Counted from the stretch's first letter, positions 8,291 to 18,026 are shown. The stretch is DNA of 64,000 bases from an uncultured Tateyamaria sp. (GCF_947504105.1 NZ_CANNGP010000014.1:28265-92264); one strand, 5' to 3'. Made by a program: numbers and translations. The notes: a model not told the origin generated them from the sequence alone.

Positions 8291-9475
8291 TCAACGCGTC
8301 AGGGCAGACCAGTTCACCGGGTACACCGTGTTTGAAAGCGCATAGTACAGGTCGATCACAAAGACCGCCAACGCGACGAACCCCAACACCTGCACACGTC
8401 GATGCCAGGTGAACAGGCTGGCATAGTCGCGAAAGGCGGGCGTCCGGCCGTCCGTGCGCTGATCTTCGATCATTGGACCTATTTTGCGCGTCAATCGGTA
8501 ACGCCCGATCTGATAAAGTAGGATGATGACGGCAACGCCCAACGAATAGGCTGTGGGCGTGCCGCCGGCAAACACCATCTGCCAGACGGATACGCCCTCC
8601 TCGAACAGAACCGCTCCCTCTCCAAGACCAAGCTCCGCTTGTCTTTTCAGAACCGCGGTCTGTATGTCGCCCACCGTGCTCAGCACGTAAACCTTAGCCA
8701 GAAGCAGCGTGAAGTAGGCAAGGCAGAACGCGACATTGAGAAATTGCTCGATCCCGGTAAACGCGCGCTTTAGCGCCATCCATTTACTGCGCACCTTTTG
8801 CAAATCAGCACACCGCACACGGTTCCGGTCAAATTCAATCGAGCAGTAATAGTGAAACCGCGCGTCCTCGAATGACGCATCTTCGAGCCGGACGCCTGAA
8901 AAGAACGATGTTTTGTGGAACACTGCTCGCGAAAAGTCTGCACGTTCGAAATCGGCACTCGCATATGCGTGGCATCCGTAGAGCTTTGCCGCGCCAAACA
9001 CGGCGCCTCCGGCCATTGTAGATGGCGGAAAATATACACCGTTGAGCTTTACGTCGCTGAAATTACACTCTTCCAGATCAACTATGGGCGGTTCTGTATT
9101 TTGATATGGCGAATAGTGCAGCCCTTCGAAGGATGCACCTTTGAAATATGCTTCACCTGCGGCCATGCGGCTCTGAACTTCCGCAAAGCTCTCTGGTGCA
9201 ACATAGTTGTCCGGACGCTGCATGCGAATGGCCTTGCGATGGACCAGGATCGCTCGGCGGGCTTCGTACCGCTCACTTGGATCGACATCTTCCGATATCG
9301 CCCGTTCATGCAGATGCTGCCACACATCAGGATTCGAAATCACCTCTCGCCAGTCGGACAGAAATGCAGCAAGCTCTGCGTCGGTCGGCATGTGCCCGAA
9401 CTGCTTTGCAAAGGCCTCGCGTTGGGCATTGTCAGCAGGTGACCCATCCCCTTTTTCATCGCGCTGCTGATTCAT
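8291..9475 (-). CDS. Pentapeptide-repeat membrane protein
   Basis: The 394-residue protein has a charged N-terminal region (about 1-100), then a pentapeptide-repeat block near residues 105-205 with recognisable A(D/S)FxxA steps such as 'ADFERADFSRAVFHKTSFF' and 'DASFEDARF'. After residue 225 come several membrane helices ('VAFCLAYFTLLLAKVYVL', 'AYSLGVAVIILLYQIG', 'VLGFVALAVFVIDLYYAL'). The topology, a soluble beta helix tethered by C-terminal helices, matches the interrupted protein on the other side of mtnP in design though not in obvious sequence. No function can be assigned. It diverges from the LysE gene, leaving 130 bases for both promoters. Confidence 0.7.
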   Translation of the reverse strand: MNQQRDEKGDGSPADNAQREAFAKQFGHMPTDAELAAFLSDWREVISNPDVWQHLHERAISEDVDPSERYEARRAILVHRKAIRMQRPDNYVAPESFAEVQSRMAAGEAYFKGASFEGLHYSPYQNTEPPIVDLEECNFSDVKLNGVYFPPSTMAGGAVFGAAKLYGCHAYASADFERADFSRAVFHKTSFFSGVRLEDASFEDARFHYYCSIEFDRNRVRCADLQKVRSKWMALKRAFTGIEQFLNVAFCLAYFTLLLAKVYVLSTVGDIQTAVLKRQAELGLGEGAVLFEEGVSVWQMVFAGGTPTAYSLGVAVIILLYQIGRYRLTRKIGPMIEDQRTDGRTPAFRDYASLFTWHRRVQVLGFVALAVFVIDLYYALSNTVYPVNWSALTR

Positions 9476-9607
9476 ACGCGCCCTCGCCCCTCAGCATCTG
9501 TTGCGGCATGAGGGTACCACAAATGACAGATATCGTACGGTGGGGTCTTTTCCCCGTTCCAAAGTTAGTGTTCTGTCACAACGGACAGCGACAACCGGAG
9601 CCTCTTG

Positions 9608-10240
9608 ATGCCTTTTGATGTCTGGCTGACATTCGTTGTCGCCTCTACCGCACTGCTGGTCATTCCCGGCCCCACGCTTATGATGGTATTGAGCTACGCG
9701 ATGACCCAGGGACGGCGGGTTGCCATCGCCTCGGCCCTCGGGGTCGCGACCGGGGACCTGATTGCCATGACGCTTTCTGTCATCGGGCTGGGCGCGCTGT
9801 TCCTGACTTCAGCATTGGCGTTTACCGTGCTGAAATGGGTAGGCGCCGTATACCTTGTCTATCTTGGCATACGCATGTTGCTTAGTGCGCGCGGGCCGAT
9901 CCAAACCACACTAATGAACAAACCCGAAGGCCAAAGTGCGCGGCGCGTGTTTCGCGATCTGACCACTGTTACAGCGCTGAACCCGAAGTCGAACACGTTC
10001 TTCGTGGCCTTCATGCCGCAGTTCATAGACCCGGGCGTCGCATTTGCCCCGCAGGCCACACTCCTGATTACAACTTTTGTCATGATCGCAGGTATCAATG
10101 CGCTGATCTTTGCGCTGGCGGCGAATGCCATGCGTACCCGCATCACGCGCCCCATTGTCCAGATGTGGCTGACCCGCGCAGGCGGCGCCACGCTTGTGGG
10201 CATGGGCCTGCTGACAGCCACCCTTCGGAGAGCCACATGA
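9608..10240 (+). CDS. LysE/RhtB family amino-acid exporter
   Basis: A 210-residue inner-membrane protein of the LysE/RhtB superfamily, which exports amino acids or related metabolites by proton exchange. It starts with the conserved '[20 protein letters not shown]' helix, has '[19 protein letters not shown]' in helix 2, and six predicted membrane segments overall. The motif '[17 protein letters not shown]' after the central loop is characteristic. The ATG at 9608 follows a GGAG site by eight bases; a TTG just before it is unlikely to be used. Its TGA overlaps the apt start codon (ATGA). The exported substrate is not predictable. Confidence 0.9.
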   Translation: MPFDVWLTFVVASTALLVIPGPTLMMVLSYAMTQGRRVAIASALGVATGDLIAMTLSVIGLGALFLTSALAFTVLKWVGAVYLVYLGIRMLLSARGPIQTTLMNKPEGQSARRVFRDLTTVTALNPKSNTFFVAFMPQFIDPGVAFAPQATLLITTFVMIAGINALIFALAANAMRTRITRPIVQMWLTRAGGATLVGMGLLTATLRRAT

Positions 10241-10767
10241 AGACCATTCGAGATTACATTCGCACCATCGTCGACTTCCCCCATGAAGGGATCATGTTTC
10301 GCGATGTGACCACACTTTTTGCTGATCCGCGCGGGTTCCGTATTGCCGTTGACCAGATGCTTCATCCCTATGCGGGGCTCGAAATCGACAAGGTCGTAGG
10401 ACTTGAGGCGCGCGGTTTCATCCTTGGTGGGGCAATCGCGCACCAGCTTTCTGTGGGCTTTGTACCAATCCGTAAGAAAGGAAAGCTGCCCGGGGCTACC
10501 ATTTCCCAAGCCTACACTCTGGAATATGGCGAAGCGATTGTCGAAGTGCATGACGACGCAATCAAGGCAGGCGAGAAAATCCTGCTCGTCGATGACTTGT
10601 TGGCGACGGGCGGCACGGCCGAAGCCGGGATCAAGCTGGTGGAACGTCTCGGGGGTGAGATCGTGTCCTGCGCCTTTGTCATTGATCTACCGGATCTGGG
10701 CGGGCGCGCGCGGCTCAAGGCAATGGGCATGGACGTGCACGCACTGTGCGCCTTTGACGGCGACTAG
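10237..10767 (+). CDS. apt: Adenine phosphoribosyltransferase
   Basis: At 176 residues this is a normal-length purine salvage enzyme that converts adenine and PRPP to AMP. The PRPP-binding motif is '[14 protein letters not shown]' near residues 115-130, and the adenine pocket and loop are represented by '[20 protein letters not shown]', '[15 protein letters not shown]' and 'RKKGKLPG'. The start at 10237 overlaps the LysE stop and is served by the GGAG within the end of that gene. It is functionally linked to methylthioadenosine phosphorylase 2 kb upstream, which releases adenine. Confidence 0.95.
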   Translation: MKTIRDYIRTIVDFPHEGIMFRDVTTLFADPRGFRIAVDQMLHPYAGLEIDKVVGLEARGFILGGAIAHQLSVGFVPIRKKGKLPGATISQAYTLEYGEAIVEVHDDAIKAGEKILLVDDLLATGGTAEAGIKLVERLGGEIVSCAFVIDLPDLGGRARLKAMGMDVHALCAFDGD

Positions 10768-10862
10768 CGTCGCGAAATCGGGTATCTATGGCCGAGGCTA
10801 TTGAAAGCACCCACATCCCGTATGTCTGCGTAAGCCGGACGGGCCACGCTGATCGGACCACA

Positions 10863-11571
10863 TGCCGAAACAGGAAACGCGCCACGAAACCGCACTCGGC
10901 GGCGGCAAAGCAACGGCGCTGCGGCCGCAGGCGCGCATTTGCTCCTGACGGGGCGTCGCGCCTTTATACCCGACAGTGTTGTGGCGGACATCGCAGCACG
11001 GGGAGACAGTGCTCATGCCATCCTAAACGACGTAACCGATACTTATGCGGTGACAGCTCTGTACACGGAAATTCTGACAGAACATTGTTGGCTTGATATC
11101 GCCTTTATCAACTCAGGCTACCGCAAGGGTCGCGCGTCCATCGCTCAACACTTACACCCGCGTTTTCGACATCAATGTCCGCGGGGTGTTGGCTTGCCGA
11201 CATCACCAGATTGCCGCGGCGCGCACGCAAGGTGCGGGCGCCATCGTGGTCACCCCCTAGATCAGCGGTCTGCGTAAGCCCCATCCGGGATTTAGGCACT
11301 ACTCCGTATCCGAGGTCGCCGTGATCTCGATGACCCGTAGCGCCGCGATAGACACAGAGTGCGCCTCAACCTGGTCTCAGCCGGGCGCGTGGTGCGCGAC
11401 ATGGCAATGGAAACGGGGCTCGACCTCGATGCGGTTGCCGCAACCCTACCCCTGCCTCACATGGGTACGCCCAACGGGGTCGTCGATGCGGTGCTCTGGC
11501 GGACCTTTGACGCGACCGCCTATGTGGTGGGACATGTGCTATGTGTCGATGGGGGCTTCATGGCGTCCTGA
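10863..11571 (+). pseudogene. Decayed short-chain dehydrogenase/reductase (SDR) gene
   Basis: Pieces of one SDR protein can be followed across all three plus-strand frames. The order is a damaged nucleotide-binding start ('ETALGGGKATAL'), then 'AHLLLTGRR' in another frame, 'VVADIAARGDSAHAILNDV', 'LDIAFINSGYRKGRASI', a shift to 'RVFDINVRGVLACRHH', 'GAGAIVVTP' followed by an in-frame TAG, 'ISGLRKPHPGFRHYSVSE', and the C-terminal 'VVGHVLCVDGGFMAS'. At least three frameshifts and one nonsense codon rule out a functional product. The active-site tyrosine region survives as 'HYSVSEVAV', itself degraded from YxxxK. This explains the gap between apt and the SGNH gene. Confidence 0.8.
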
Positions 11572-11599
11572 CGGCCATGGCGCCAACATCAGATCCGGA

Positions 11600-12304
11600 T
11601 CATCCGGGAGGGTCGACTCTTAGCGCATCCACGATCCGCCGGGCCCAGATGTCATAGACCTGCACACCGGGGTGAAACCCATCAGCCGCCATCAGCTCTG
11701 GCTCCACCGGCAGGTCAAAAGGCATATGTTTCACCCCGTCTTGGTCGACGCATATACCAGACAGCATGGCGTCAAACCGTGCCGCACGCGCGGCCAGCAC
11801 ATCACGCAAGGGGCGCGGCAAAAGTGGAAAGGCTCCGAGCGGCGGCACACCGGACGCATAGATCCGCCCCACGCCGTGCCGGGCGCGCAATTGCTTCAGA
11901 AGCTTCGTGTAGTTGGCTTGCCAGCGGGTTGGATGCATCCCGTTTTTGGTATCGTTCACCCCCAGCGCAATCACCGCCACGTCAAATACGTGCGCGGACT
12001 TTGCACTGAGCAGTCGTAGCATGCCAGATGTGGTCAAGCCGGACCGTGCCCACAGCGTCCACTGCACGGCGTAGTCGGCGTGCAAATGCGCGACCAGACG
12101 ACCAACCAACGCCTCCTCTTGATGGGGAACACCCACACCCGCTGCCGAACTGTCACCCAGTATGAGTATCCGCAACGGCGGACCGGCCCCAGCCTGCCCG
12201 CTCCGCGGTCCGTCCGCCTCAGGCAAGCGCATGGCCCGCGCCGCAACCCAGATCGCCTGCGGCAACAGGATCGGGGCTAGGGCGTATGTTGACAGACGGG
12301 ACAT
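11600..12304 (-). CDS. SGNH/GDSL-family hydrolase (esterase)
   Basis: A 234-residue SGNH-fold hydrolase, most likely an esterase or lipase acting on a small ester. Block I is 'ILGDSSAAGVGV' with the catalytic serine, block III is 'LGVNDTKNG' with the oxyanion asparagine, and block V is 'ADGFHPGV' with the catalytic Asp-x-x-His. The N-terminal hydrophobic segment 'LAPILLPQAIWVAARAM' could be a membrane anchor or signal. I chose the ATG at 12304; the upstream ATG at 12397 would overlap the FAD-oxidase gene and add a cysteine/arginine-rich, non-conserved extension. It lies 73 bases after the FAD-oxidase stop, probably in one transcript. Confidence 0.85.
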   Translation of the reverse strand: MSRLSTYALAPILLPQAIWVAARAMRLPEADGPRSGQAGAGPPLRILILGDSSAAGVGVPHQEEALVGRLVAHLHADYAVQWTLWARSGLTTSGMLRLLSAKSAHVFDVAVIALGVNDTKNGMHPTRWQANYTKLLKQLRARHGVGRIYASGVPPLGAFPLLPRPLRDVLAARAARFDAMLSGICVDQDGVKHMPFDLPVEPELMAADGFHPGVQVYDIWARRIVDALRVDPPG

Positions 12305-12377
12305 CAAGCGCGCAGCTGGGTCGGTGGGCGGGCGCCTTTCGCGGGCGCAGCCCGCGGAACAGAACCGCCTAGCGACG

Positions 12378-13790
12378 TCATGCCCGCAGCACGGCACCGG
12401 GGTTCATGATACCGTGGGGATCCAGTGCATTCTTGATCGCACGCATCGCCGCCAGCTTCGCCGGATCGCCATAGCGTTCAAGGTCTTCAACCTTCAACCG
12501 GCCGACGCCGTGTTCGGCGCTCACCGATCCGCCCATCTCGTGCACAAGATCATGGACCGTTCGCTTGATCTCAGCACGCTCCGCCTCGTGATCCGTACGG
12601 CTTTTGCCAGGAACCGGAAAGACATTGTAGTGCAGGTTGCCATCCCCAACATGTCCAAAACAGTTGACGCGGAAATCACCAAGTCGGGCAATGCGCCGCC
12701 CCCCTTCGGCAATGAAATCCGCAAGTGCGCCCAACGGCACCGAAATATCGTGAGAGCTGATGGATCCGATCCGGCGGTTTGCTTCAGGGATGCTTTCGCG
12801 GATTGCCCAGAAGTCTGACGCCTGTTGGGCGCTTTGCGCGATCATACCGTCCCGCACCAGTCCAACCTCTGACGCAGTAACAAAGATCTCTTCCAATGCA
12901 GCGGACGGGTTTTGACCACGCGACAAACCCAGTTCGATCAAGACAGACCATTCTGGCGTCTGGGCCCACGGGTTTCGAACGTGGGGCAAGGTTTCCGCCA
13001 GAAAGGCAAAGCCCTGCGCATGGATTAATTCAAAAGCGGACACACCTTCGCCGACATGGTCTCGCACCAAGGCAAGTAACGACAGAGCAGCAGACGGAGA
13101 CACCACCTGCATCAGCGCGGTGCCAGCGGCAAAGGGGCGCGGCAAAAGCTTGAGAGCAGCCGCAGTGATAATCCCAAGCGTCCCTTCCGCCCCGATCAGA
13201 AGATGCCTCAGATCATACCCGGTGTTGTCTTTGCGCAAGCGGCTGAGGCCACGATAAATCTCGCCACTGGGCAAAACGGCCTCGACCCCCAGGCACAGAT
13301 CCCGCGCATTGCCATAACGCAACACCCCCGTGCCGCCTGCGTTCGTGCTGAGATTGCCGCCAATCCGCGCAGACCCTTCGGCGGCAAGCGACAGAGGAAA
13401 GAGCCGGTCCACCTTCTCGGCCGCGGACTGTATATCCGCGAGGATGACACCAGCGTCGGCAATGAGCACATTTTCCTCGGGCAAGACGGTGCGAATATCA
13501 GTCATCTTCTCAAGGGAAAGGATCAGCGGAACAGGGCCATTCTCGACCACTTGCCCACCAACCAGGCCGGTGCCACCGCCATAGGGAACAACCGGGATCC
13601 GCATATCCGAGGCTTTGCGCACCAGGGTTGCGACGTCGTCAGTAGTGCGGGGCAACGCAAGCAGCCCCGCCTGCCCGGAATAGCGGCCGCGTGGCTCTTG
13701 CAAATGTGCGGCATCAGCCGCCGCAAAGCGATCCTCCGGCAAGGTGGCGCGCATCGCTTCCACCCGATCCGCTGTCAATGAATTCAACAT
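12378..13790 (-). CDS. GlcD-like FAD-binding oxidase (D-2-hydroxyacid dehydrogenase)
   Basis: A 470-residue flavoprotein of the FAD-binding type 4 / GlcD group that oxidises D-2-hydroxyacids such as D-lactate, glycolate or D-2-hydroxyglutarate. The FAD loop is 'VVPYGGGTGLVGGQV' near residue 70, followed by 'GGNLSTNAGGTGVLRYGNAR' and 'GAEGTLGII'. The C-terminal substrate/metal site is 'CFGHVGDGNLHYNVFP' and the end 'DPHGIMNPGAVL' is typical. An AGGGGAC ribosome site precedes the ATG at 13790. As a single-subunit enzyme without GlcE/GlcF partners, it resembles D-2-hydroxyglutarate or D-lactate dehydrogenases rather than glycolate oxidase, but the substrate is not fixed. Confidence 0.9.
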   Translation of the reverse strand: MLNSLTADRVEAMRATLPEDRFAAADAAHLQEPRGRYSGQAGLLALPRTTDDVATLVRKASDMRIPVVPYGGGTGLVGGQVVENGPVPLILSLEKMTDIRTVLPEENVLIADAGVILADIQSAAEKVDRLFPLSLAAEGSARIGGNLSTNAGGTGVLRYGNARDLCLGVEAVLPSGEIYRGLSRLRKDNTGYDLRHLLIGAEGTLGIITAAALKLLPRPFAAGTALMQVVSPSAALSLLALVRDHVGEGVSAFELIHAQGFAFLAETLPHVRNPWAQTPEWSVLIELGLSRGQNPSAALEEIFVTASEVGLVRDGMIAQSAQQASDFWAIRESIPEANRRIGSISSHDISVPLGALADFIAEGGRRIARLGDFRVNCFGHVGDGNLHYNVFPVPGKSRTDHEAERAEIKRTVHDLVHEMGGSVSAEHGVGRLKVEDLERYGDPAKLAAMRAIKNALDPHGIMNPGAVLRA

Positions 13791-13858
13791 GCCCGTCCCC
13801 TGCCAGTGCATATGTTTGGTGCCAGAAACCTGTAGCGACGACAACGGGAAAGCCCCGC

Positions 13859-14698
13859 TTACTCACCACCCTCTCGCAACCATTCGGGCCGCAGGACCAT
13901 GATCGTGGGGCGGCGGGGTAAACGCTCCAGCGACACACCAAGGGAAGGTCCCCCAACTTCGACCACCTGGAATTCGTCACTCATGCCGGTAAGAAATGCA
14001 TCCAGTGTGAAGTCTCCAAACCAATGCATCGGGATCACGATCGAGGATTTCAGCCGGGACACGATGCGCATCATCGTGGGCAAATCCACGGTCATACCGC
14101 CATCGACCGCCGCCATCACAACATCCAGCCGCCCAATGGCAGCGTATTGTTCTGCACTGGGTTCATGATGCAGATGACCAAGGTGCCCAATGCACAGGCC
14201 TGCCACTTCGAAGATAAAGATGGAGTTGCCGTTTTCTTCGACACCGGACCATTGCGAGCGGATGTCGGTCGAGACATTGCGGACAAGCACCTCCCCCAGA
14301 TCGACATGGTGATCAATGCCTTGACCGAACTCCTCGCTCCAACCCTGTAAAACATGCGGAATAGCCGGGTCCGGAAATGCAGTCCAATGCGTCTCGTGTG
14401 CGTGGTTCATCGTGACGACATCGGGGATCATCGGAGAGCTTCCGACAAAGCCTGTGAAGTCGGTCACCATGTTCAGCCCACCCGCCGTTCGGATCAGGAA
14501 GGACGCGTGCGCGATGTAGTGAATCCGCACCGTCTCAGGAGCCACTTCGACGTTGTAACTGGCCTTTTGTATGTAAGTGGCGCCGTCAATCTGATCAGCC
14601 AAGGCAATGCAATGGCTGGGCGTTCGCACATCTTGTGAAACGGCTATCGCGGGCGCGATCACAAAAGCGAGGGCAAAAAATATGAAGCGCATGTACAT
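13859..14698 (-). CDS. Secreted MBL-fold metallohydrolase
   Basis: About 279 residues with an N-terminal signal peptide ('FIFFALAFVIAPAIAVSQ'), so it acts in the periplasm. The fold is the metallo-beta-lactamase superfamily, nearest to UlaG-like proteins: 'RIHYIAHASFLIRTAGG' and 'VTDFTGF' form the first strands, 'TMNHAHETHW' is the metal motif, 'IGHLGHLHHEPS' supplies a further metal histidine, and 'IVIPMHWFGDFT' is the C-terminal histidine strand. The metal motif is HxHxxH rather than HxHxDH, so chemistry may differ. Start choice lies between ATGs at 14698 and 14692. The preceding 59 in-frame codons look non-coding. Confidence 0.75.
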   Translation of the reverse strand: MYMRFIFFALAFVIAPAIAVSQDVRTPSHCIALADQIDGATYIQKASYNVEVAPETVRIHYIAHASFLIRTAGGLNMVTDFTGFVGSSPMIPDVVTMNHAHETHWTAFPDPAIPHVLQGWSEEFGQGIDHHVDLGEVLVRNVSTDIRSQWSGVEENGNSIFIFEVAGLCIGHLGHLHHEPSAEQYAAIGRLDVVMAAVDGGMTVDLPTMMRIVSRLKSSIVIPMHWFGDFTLDAFLTGMSDEFQVVEVGGPSLGVSLERLPRRPTIMVLRPEWLREGGE

Positions 14699-14756
14699 CA
14701 GCTTAGTGTTGTACAGATTTTTTGCAAAAACCTTCGCAAGAAATCGTATGAGGCTT

Positions 14757-15341
14757 TTATCCCGCGTCAGTGCGGCCACGACGATCCATACGCAAAGCAG
14801 CATAGAGCACATGCGTCCGCCAGCGCCCGTCGATCTGAAGATAGCTTTGCGCCACCCCCTCGTACTTGAACCCACAGGTTTCCAACAATCCGCGCGACGC
14901 TACGTTTTCGGGCAAGCACGCTGCCTCGATCCGACTGAGATCCAGGCGCGTGAACGCATGGTGCACGACGGCAAGGATCGCCTCGCGCATGTAACCTTGG
15001 CGCGCATGCGCAGCCCCGGTCCAGTAGCCGAGAGTTCCAGCCTGTGCAGGGCCCCGTCGAATATTGTCCAGCGTGATTGCGCCAAGCAGCGTGTCATCGC
15101 TACGCCGATAAAGAAACAATGGCATCGCGGTTCCGCTGGTCACCGACCGCTGTGCCCAATAGACCCTATTGGTAAAGGCCTTGCGTGTCAGGTGATCCCC
15201 TGCCCAGCTTGGTTCCCAAGGGGTCAGGTGCGTCGCACTTGTAGCACGAAGCGTGGCCCAGTCCCGAAAGTCGGAATGCGTGGGCGGGCGCAGCGTCATG
15301 CGCTCCGTCTCGATCCGCAATTTCCGCTTGTTCAGGATCAT
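14757..15341 (-). CDS. GNAT family N-acetyltransferase (RimJ/RimL type)
   Basis: A 194-residue acetyltransferase like RimJ, which acetylates protein N-termini or small amines with acetyl-CoA. It has the N-terminal 'IETERMTLRPPTHSDFRDW', the central strand 'LLGAITLDNI', the acetyl-CoA loop region 'YWTGAAHARQGYMREAI', and the late motif 'RIEAACLPENVASRGLLETC', all usual for the Acetyltransf_3 group. Its ATG overlaps the TGA of the M16 peptidase by one base (TGATG), indicating translational coupling and membership in the operon that begins with the cytochrome oxidase genes. The target is unknown. Confidence 0.9.
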   Translation of the reverse strand: MILNKRKLRIETERMTLRPPTHSDFRDWATLRATSATHLTPWEPSWAGDHLTRKAFTNRVYWAQRSVTSGTAMPLFLYRRSDDTLLGAITLDNIRRGPAQAGTLGYWTGAAHARQGYMREAILAVVHHAFTRLDLSRIEAACLPENVASRGLLETCGFKYEGVAQSYLQIDGRWRTHVLYAALRMDRRGRTDAG

Positions 15342-16603
15342 CAGGCGGCGCGCTGCTCCTGCAGGGCAAAGCGTGTCGGTGCAGCGTCAATCGGACCATA
15401 AAGCGCAAGCGCCATTGGGGCTTGTGTTGCCATATGCTCCGCGAATGCGCGGACATCCTCCACCGTAACGCTGTCGATTAATGCAACGGTTTCGGTTAGC
15501 GCAGGCACCCGATCCCAGATCTGCACCAGTCGCGCCAGCCGTTCTGCCCGGTTCGACGGGCTTTCGAGGCCCATCAGTAAACCGGCCTTCATCTGGGCAC
15601 GTGCCCGATCGACTTCGGCGACTGTCATGTCATCAGCCGCACGCTTGATTTCGTCCACAGTGATGGTGGCCAGGTCGGCAACCTGTTCTGCTGACGTACC
15701 GGCGTACACCGTCGTCATGCCGGTGTCTGCATATGCCCCTGCTTGCGCGAAGATGGTATAGCAAAGACCTCGGTTCTCGCGCACCTCTTGGAAAAGCCGG
15801 CTGGACATTCCGCCGCCCAAAGCGCTGGCGTAGATTTGTGCAGTATAGATCGCATCATCGCGATAGCCGGGCGATTCAAACGCCATCGCGAAATGCGCCT
15901 GTTCCAGCGCCTTGCTGCGCCGTTCTTCGCCGCCGGCAAAAGTGGCAAAGTCGGCAACGCGCTTTAGCCGTGGGCTGAGATGACCGAACAGCTCCTCGGC
16001 CAATCGCACAATGGCGTCGTGATCCACCGCACCGGCCGCCGACAAGATCATCTGTTCCGGGCCATAATGCTCGTCAACGAAACGGGATAGATCAGCGCGC
16101 CCGAAGGACGATACCCGTTCGGACGGGCCAAGGATGGTACGGCCCAACGGCTGTTCGGGATAGGCCTGTTCCTGCAGCCAATCAAAGATCACGTCGTCGG
16201 GCGTATCCAGTGCCTGCCCGATCTCTTGCAGTATCACACCGCGCTCGACCTCGATCTCGCTCTGATCAAAGACCGGGTTCAGCAGAATATCCGCCAGAAC
16301 ATCCAGTGCCAGCGGCACATCGTTTTCCAGAACGCGGGCATAGTAAGCAGTCACCTCGCGGCTGGTATAGGCGTTGATGTAGCCGCCCACATCCTCGATC
16401 GCCTCGGCGATCTGCAACGCGCTACGCCGCTTGGTTCCCTTGAACGCCATGTGTTCGAGGAAATGGGCAATGCCGTTCTGTTCGGGAGTTTCATGGCGGG
16501 CGCCTGCGCCCACCCAGATGCCGATAGAGGCCGAAGCCAGCCCCGGCATGTGTTCAGTGACGATGCGAAAGCCGTTGCTCAGGCGATGGGTCTGCGTGGT
16601 CAA
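15341..16603 (-). CDS. M16 family zinc metallopeptidase (processing-peptidase type)
   Basis: A 420-residue pitrilysin-family peptidase related to the beta subunit of mitochondrial processing peptidase. The inverted zinc motif HxxEH is in 'AHFLEHMAFKGTKRR' near residue 45, and the distal glutamate falls in 'VILQEIGQALDTPDD' region ('EVERGVILQEI'). The C-terminal half, with 'GGGMSSRLFQEVRENRGLCY', is the conserved non-catalytic domain. It follows thrC by 21 bases, the arrangement seen in many Rhodobacteraceae. It is probably cytoplasmic or periplasmic; no signal peptide is visible. Confidence 0.92.
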   Translation of the reverse strand: MTTQTHRLSNGFRIVTEHMPGLASASIGIWVGAGARHETPEQNGIAHFLEHMAFKGTKRRSALQIAEAIEDVGGYINAYTSREVTAYYARVLENDVPLALDVLADILLNPVFDQSEIEVERGVILQEIGQALDTPDDVIFDWLQEQAYPEQPLGRTILGPSERVSSFGRADLSRFVDEHYGPEQMILSAAGAVDHDAIVRLAEELFGHLSPRLKRVADFATFAGGEERRSKALEQAHFAMAFESPGYRDDAIYTAQIYASALGGGMSSRLFQEVRENRGLCYTIFAQAGAYADTGMTTVYAGTSAEQVADLATITVDEIKRAADDMTVAEVDRARAQMKAGLLMGLESPSNRAERLARLVQIWDRVPALTETVALIDSVTVEDVRAFAEHMATQAPMALALYGPIDAAPTRFALQEQRAA

Positions 16604-16624
16604 ATTCGTCTCGCTATTATGTTG

Positions 16625-18013
16625 TTACTGCGCGCGGTGCGTCATTATGTGGGCCTTGAGCGCCTCAAGATCATTCGGCACGCGTGTCAGCCGTTCCGGG
16701 CGTTCATACAGGTCTGCCATCCTGGGTGGAAGGGGGGGCATGATTCCTGTCGCTGCCTCAACCGCCGCGGGGAATTTGGCTGGGTGTGCGGTGGCGAGCG
16801 TGATCATGGGCGTACCCACCTGCCGCTCGATGTCAGCGACATGTACGCCAACTGCGCTGTGCGGGCACAACAGCTCGCCGCTTGCTTTAAGCGAGGTGGC
16901 GATCTGGGCACTCGTTTCATCCTCGGACACCCGGCCCGACGCGTAGTGTTCCTGCAGCACCTGCATTGCACCTTGGCTGATGTCAAAGCCACCCGCCTTC
17001 AGCTCATCCATCAACTGCGACACAGCCGCCCCGTCGCGGTCATAGGCATCGAACAGCGCGCGTTCGAAATTCGAGCTGACCTGAATGTCCATGGACGGGC
17101 TGATCGACGGGATGGTTTCGCCCTTGTGATAGCCCTGCCCGCTCAGACACCGGTGCAGGATGTCGTTCTGGTTTGTTGCAACGACCAGACGCTCAATGGG
17201 CAGTCCCATACGCTTGGCGATATAGCCCGCAAAGATGTCGCCGAAGTTGCCGGTGGGAACTGTGAAGCTGACTTTGCGATGCGGTGTACCAAGGGCCACA
17301 GCGGATGAGAAATAGTATACGACCTGCGCCAGCACGCGCGCCCAGTTGATGGAGTTTACGCCGGCAAGGCCAACACCATCCCGGAACTCGAAATCGTTGA
17401 ACATGTCTTTCAGCCGCGCCTGGCAGTCATCAAAGTCGCCGTCCAGCGCAAGCGCGTGCACATTGCTTTCCGTCGGCGTCGTCATTTGGCGGCGCTGCAC
17501 TTCAGACACGCGACCATGTGGGTAAAGAATGAACACATCGACGTTGTCGAGGCCACGGAATGCTTCGATAGCGGCGGAGCCAGTGTCACCGCTTGTCGCC
17601 CCGACGATTGTCACCCTCTGTCCGCGACGTTTCAGCGCCGTCTGGAACAGCTGACCAATCAGCTGCATGGCAAAATCCTTGAACGCCAAGGTTGGCCCGT
17701 GGAACAGTTCAAGCAGGAAATGCCCCTGATCCAGTTGCACCATTGGCGCACGCGCTGCATGGTCAAAACCTGCATAGGCGCGATCAATGCAGGACCGAAA
17801 CTCGTCATCGGTGAAGGTGTCACCCACAAACGGGCGCATGACGGTGTAGGCGATCTCTTCGTAAGGATGCCCCTCCATCTCGTTAATTTTTGCCGCATCC
17901 AAGGTCGGAATCGCCTCGGGAACGTACAGACCACCATCACGGGCAAGACCGGTCAGCATCGTGTCTTCGAAGGTCAGCACCGGGGCCTGTCCACGGGTGG
18001 AGATATAGCGCAT
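16625..18013 (-). CDS. thrC: Threonine synthase
   Basis: A 462-residue PLP enzyme that makes threonine from O-phosphohomoserine, the last step of threonine synthesis. It begins 'MRYISTRGQAPVLTFEDTML' as in the bacterial/fungal type of ThrC, and the PLP lysine lies in 'GPTLAFKDFAMQ' near residue 110. The phosphate-binding loop 'VGATSGDTGSAAIEAF' and 'VPTGNFGDIFAGYIAKRMG' follow. It starts 13 bases after SURF1 and runs on into the M16 peptidase, so it is transcribed with the cytochrome oxidase assembly genes, with no evident metabolic link. Confidence 0.96.
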   Translation of the reverse strand: MRYISTRGQAPVLTFEDTMLTGLARDGGLYVPEAIPTLDAAKINEMEGHPYEEIAYTVMRPFVGDTFTDDEFRSCIDRAYAGFDHAARAPMVQLDQGHFLLELFHGPTLAFKDFAMQLIGQLFQTALKRRGQRVTIVGATSGDTGSAAIEAFRGLDNVDVFILYPHGRVSEVQRRQMTTPTESNVHALALDGDFDDCQARLKDMFNDFEFRDGVGLAGVNSINWARVLAQVVYYFSSAVALGTPHRKVSFTVPTGNFGDIFAGYIAKRMGLPIERLVVATNQNDILHRCLSGQGYHKGETIPSISPSMDIQVSSNFERALFDAYDRDGAAVSQLMDELKAGGFDISQGAMQVLQEHYASGRVSEDETSAQIATSLKASGELLCPHSAVGVHVADIERQVGTPMITLATAHPAKFPAAVEAATGIMPPLPPRMADLYERPERLTRVPNDLEALKAHIMTHRAQ

Positions 18014-18026
18014 GGGTTCGTCTTTC

